Notes under the pieces: model-generated
Told to the model about the DNA's origin: nothing
Seen by the model: only the letters and a program-made list of their open reading frames with translations
Databases searched by the model: none
Translations under genes and position numbers: made by a program
Shown: positions 62,618-64,000 of the stretch, one piece after another
How the letters are laid out: every line of letters begins with the position of its first letter
Numbering within the stretch: the first letter of the stretch is position 1
DNA from: JACVRX01 sp046726315
Lineage (GTDB): Bacteria > Actinomycetota > Actinomycetes > Jiangellales > Jiangellaceae
NCBI GenBank assembly: GCA_046726315.1
Contig: JBKPAG010000007.1
Span: forward strand, 62,001 to 126,000
Reading direction: 5' to 3'
DNA: 64,000 bases

Positions 62618-64000
62618 GTGCGGCGACCCAAGCACACGACGATCCGTCGATTGATCAGCAGCATCTCTGTCGTCGCAATCCTCGCCGTGACGGTGGTTGG
62701 CTCCGGGTCGGCCGTCACCTCAGTGAAGCCGTACGTCGAGCCGGTCGGCGGCGAGTACCAGATCAAGGCGCTGTTCAGCGTCGATGACAAGGTACCGGTG
62801 CTGGGCGGCGCCCCTGGGCAGCAATACCGGATGGTCGGGATTCCCGACGGGCTCGGTGCTCATTCCAACCGCGACGGCACCAGCACCCTGTTCATGAATC
62901 ACGAGCTGGGCTTCACCGCGCAGTCGGAGCCCGTGGTCGGCGGGCCGAAGAACCGCGGCGCGATCGTGTCGCAGTGGATCCTCGACGCCGACGGAGATCC
63001 GGTCGCGGGCAAGCGGGCGTACGACCGGATCTATGCCGAGAACACGTTGCTCGGGCCGGCGCCGGAGGTCGGCAACGAGGTCCAGATGCCACGGCAGTTC
63101 GCCCGGTTCTGCTCCGGCTTCCTGGCCGGCCGCGTCAACGGCTTCGACCGACCGATCTACCTGACAAACGAGGAGTCGAACAGCCCAGACACCTTCGACG
63201 GCACGGGCGGGCTGTCGGTCGCCATCTTCGACGGCGAGCTGCACACGCTGCCGAAGCTAGGCCGGTACAGCAAGGAGAACACTGTCGTCCAGCCCACCCA
63301 GGGCACGCGGACGGTGATCTTCGCGACCGAGGACGGACCGGCCACGCTGGACAACCAGCTCTACATGTACGTCGGCACCAAGAACTGGTCGGCTGGCGCC
63401 ACCGTCCTGTCGCGCAACGGGCTCGACAACGGCAAGCTGTACGTCTTCCGTTCGCTCGACCCGGCGCTGAGCGACGAGCGGACCTTCACCAGCGGTTCGG
63501 TGACCGGCGAGTGGGTCCATCTGCCCAACGCCGAGCGCCTCAGCGACACGGAGTTGGAGGCGGCCAGTGACGCCGTCGGAGCGATGACGTTCGTGCGCCC
63601 AGAGGACGGCGCCTTCAACCCCAACAACCCCAACGAGTTCTTCTTCGACACCACCGGCTCGTCCAGCGGCGTTGCCGACGGCGTCAACGAGCTCGGGCGG
63701 CTCTACTCCTTGCGGCTGAACCCCGGTAACCCGCTCAAGTCGGCGACGCTCACCGTCGTCTACAACGCCGATACGGTCGTCGCGGCGAGCGGCGACATCG
63801 CTATCAGCCCCGACAACCTGGACGTGAGCAGCCAGTACCTGATGATCAACGAGGACGGCACCACCGAAAGCCGGGCCGTCATGGCCACCAACGGCCGCGA
63901 CGGCTCGATCTGGCGGTTCGACCTGGTCAAGGGTCCCGTGGGAGCGGTCGGGGTGGATGCCTCGACAGCGACCCGGGTCGCCCAGCTCGACCCGCCCGGT
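62618..64000 (+). CDS. PhoX/DUF839-like secreted protein, 3' end beyond window
   Basis: 461 codons are visible without a stop. The first 35 residues form a signal peptide (RRPKHTTIRR, then ISVVAILAVTVVGSGSAV). The mature part has the DUF839/PhoX pattern: YRMVGIPDGLGAHSNRDG near residue 68, STLFMNHELGF near 87, YLTNEESNSPDTFDG near 181 and SGDIAISPDNLDV near 392. PhoX proteins are calcium- and iron-dependent alkaline phosphatases; many relatives are uncharacterised. The GTG start has AGGAGG six bases upstream. Gene boundaries: 208 bp from the hydrolase start, with a divergent promoter zone that shows no clear box. Confidence 0.85.
   Translation, partial: MRRPKHTTIRRLISSISVVAILAVTVVGSGSAVTSVKPYVEPVGGEYQIKALFSVDDKVPVLGGAPGQQYRMVGIPDGLGAHSNRDGTSTLFMNHELGFTAQSEPVVGGPKNRGAIVSQWILDADGDPVAGKRAYDRIYAENTLLGPAPEVGNEVQMPRQFARFCSGFLAGRVNGFDRPIYLTNEESNSPDTFDGTGGLSVAIFDGELHTLPKLGRYSKENTVVQPTQGTRTVIFATEDGPATLDNQLYMYVGTKNWSAGATVLSRNGLDNGKLYVFRSLDPALSDERTFTSGSVTGEWVHLPNAERLSDTELEAASDAVGAMTFVRPEDGAFNPNNPNEFFFDTTGSSSGVADGVNELGRLYSLRLNPGNPLKSATLTVVYNADTVVAASGDIAISPDNLDVSSQYLMINEDGTTESRAVMATNGRDGSIWRFDLVKGPVGAVGVDASTATRVAQLDPPG

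Overview
The window is high-GC DNA with tightly packed genes. GTG and TTG starts are common, 4-bp start/stop overlaps are frequent, and sugar regulation is of the LacI type. This suggests a soil-type actinobacterium; the genus cannot be fixed from the sequence. No rRNA, tRNA, transposase, CRISPR array or intact integrase was seen.

Bases 1-29379 are a cyclitol (myo-inositol type) catabolic island with two arms. Arm A (1-16461) holds an aldolase-like (beta/alpha)8 protein cut by the window edge, iolB, iolD, a methylmalonate-semialdehyde dehydrogenase (mmsA/iolA), an IolE-like isomerase, a three-gene sugar ABC importer (lipoprotein, permease, one-domain ATPase), iolG, a second isomerase, a tautomerase and another Gfo/Idh/MocA dehydrogenase. 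An opposing isomerase/dehydrogenase pair follows, divergent from a LacI regulator with a perfect 14-bp palindrome between them, and then an SDR. Together these would import a cyclitol, oxidise it, open the ring and feed malonate semialdehyde and triose phosphate to central metabolism. Arm B (18081-30187) has its own LacI regulator, divergent from an aldehyde dehydrogenase, a second iolD, a HpcH/HpaI-type aldolase, dehydrogenases of three families, a second iolG, a canonical iolE, a frameshifted Gfo/Idh gene and an opposing SDR. It has no iolB, iolC or mmsA of its own and looks like a variant or parallel route.

Bases 30264-48649 are mixed accessory and housekeeping genes: a CorA-like transporter with an MFS protein, a lone LigD-type polymerase domain behind an amidohydrolase, a uracil-DNA-glycosylase-like protein, an esterase, a DinB protein, a LAL-type LuxR regulator upstream of a PEP-utilising (rifampin-phosphotransferase-like) enzyme and a methyltransferase, a small coupled operon (broken hydrolase, DHFR-like protein, helix-hairpin-helix protein), a YbjQ-like protein and a BBE-type flavoprotein.

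Bases 48875-64000 hold a three-part MFS-HEAT-cyclic-nucleotide-binding fusion, an ArsR regulator coupled to an SRPBCC/GH16-like fusion, a pirin and a TetR gene around a palindromic operator, a zone of decayed genes (56624-57865), hydrolases, a DHA2-type exporter whose start is out of phase across a run of seven C, and a PhoX/DUF839-like secreted protein running off the right edge.

The most unusual element is an in-frame array of three 45-bp hairpin-forming units inside the first iolD (1616-1750). Several genes carry single-event frame disruptions (near 16579, 28886, 46236, 52620, 56726 and 59987); most are slips in short runs, so either real decay or base-level sequence error must be considered.
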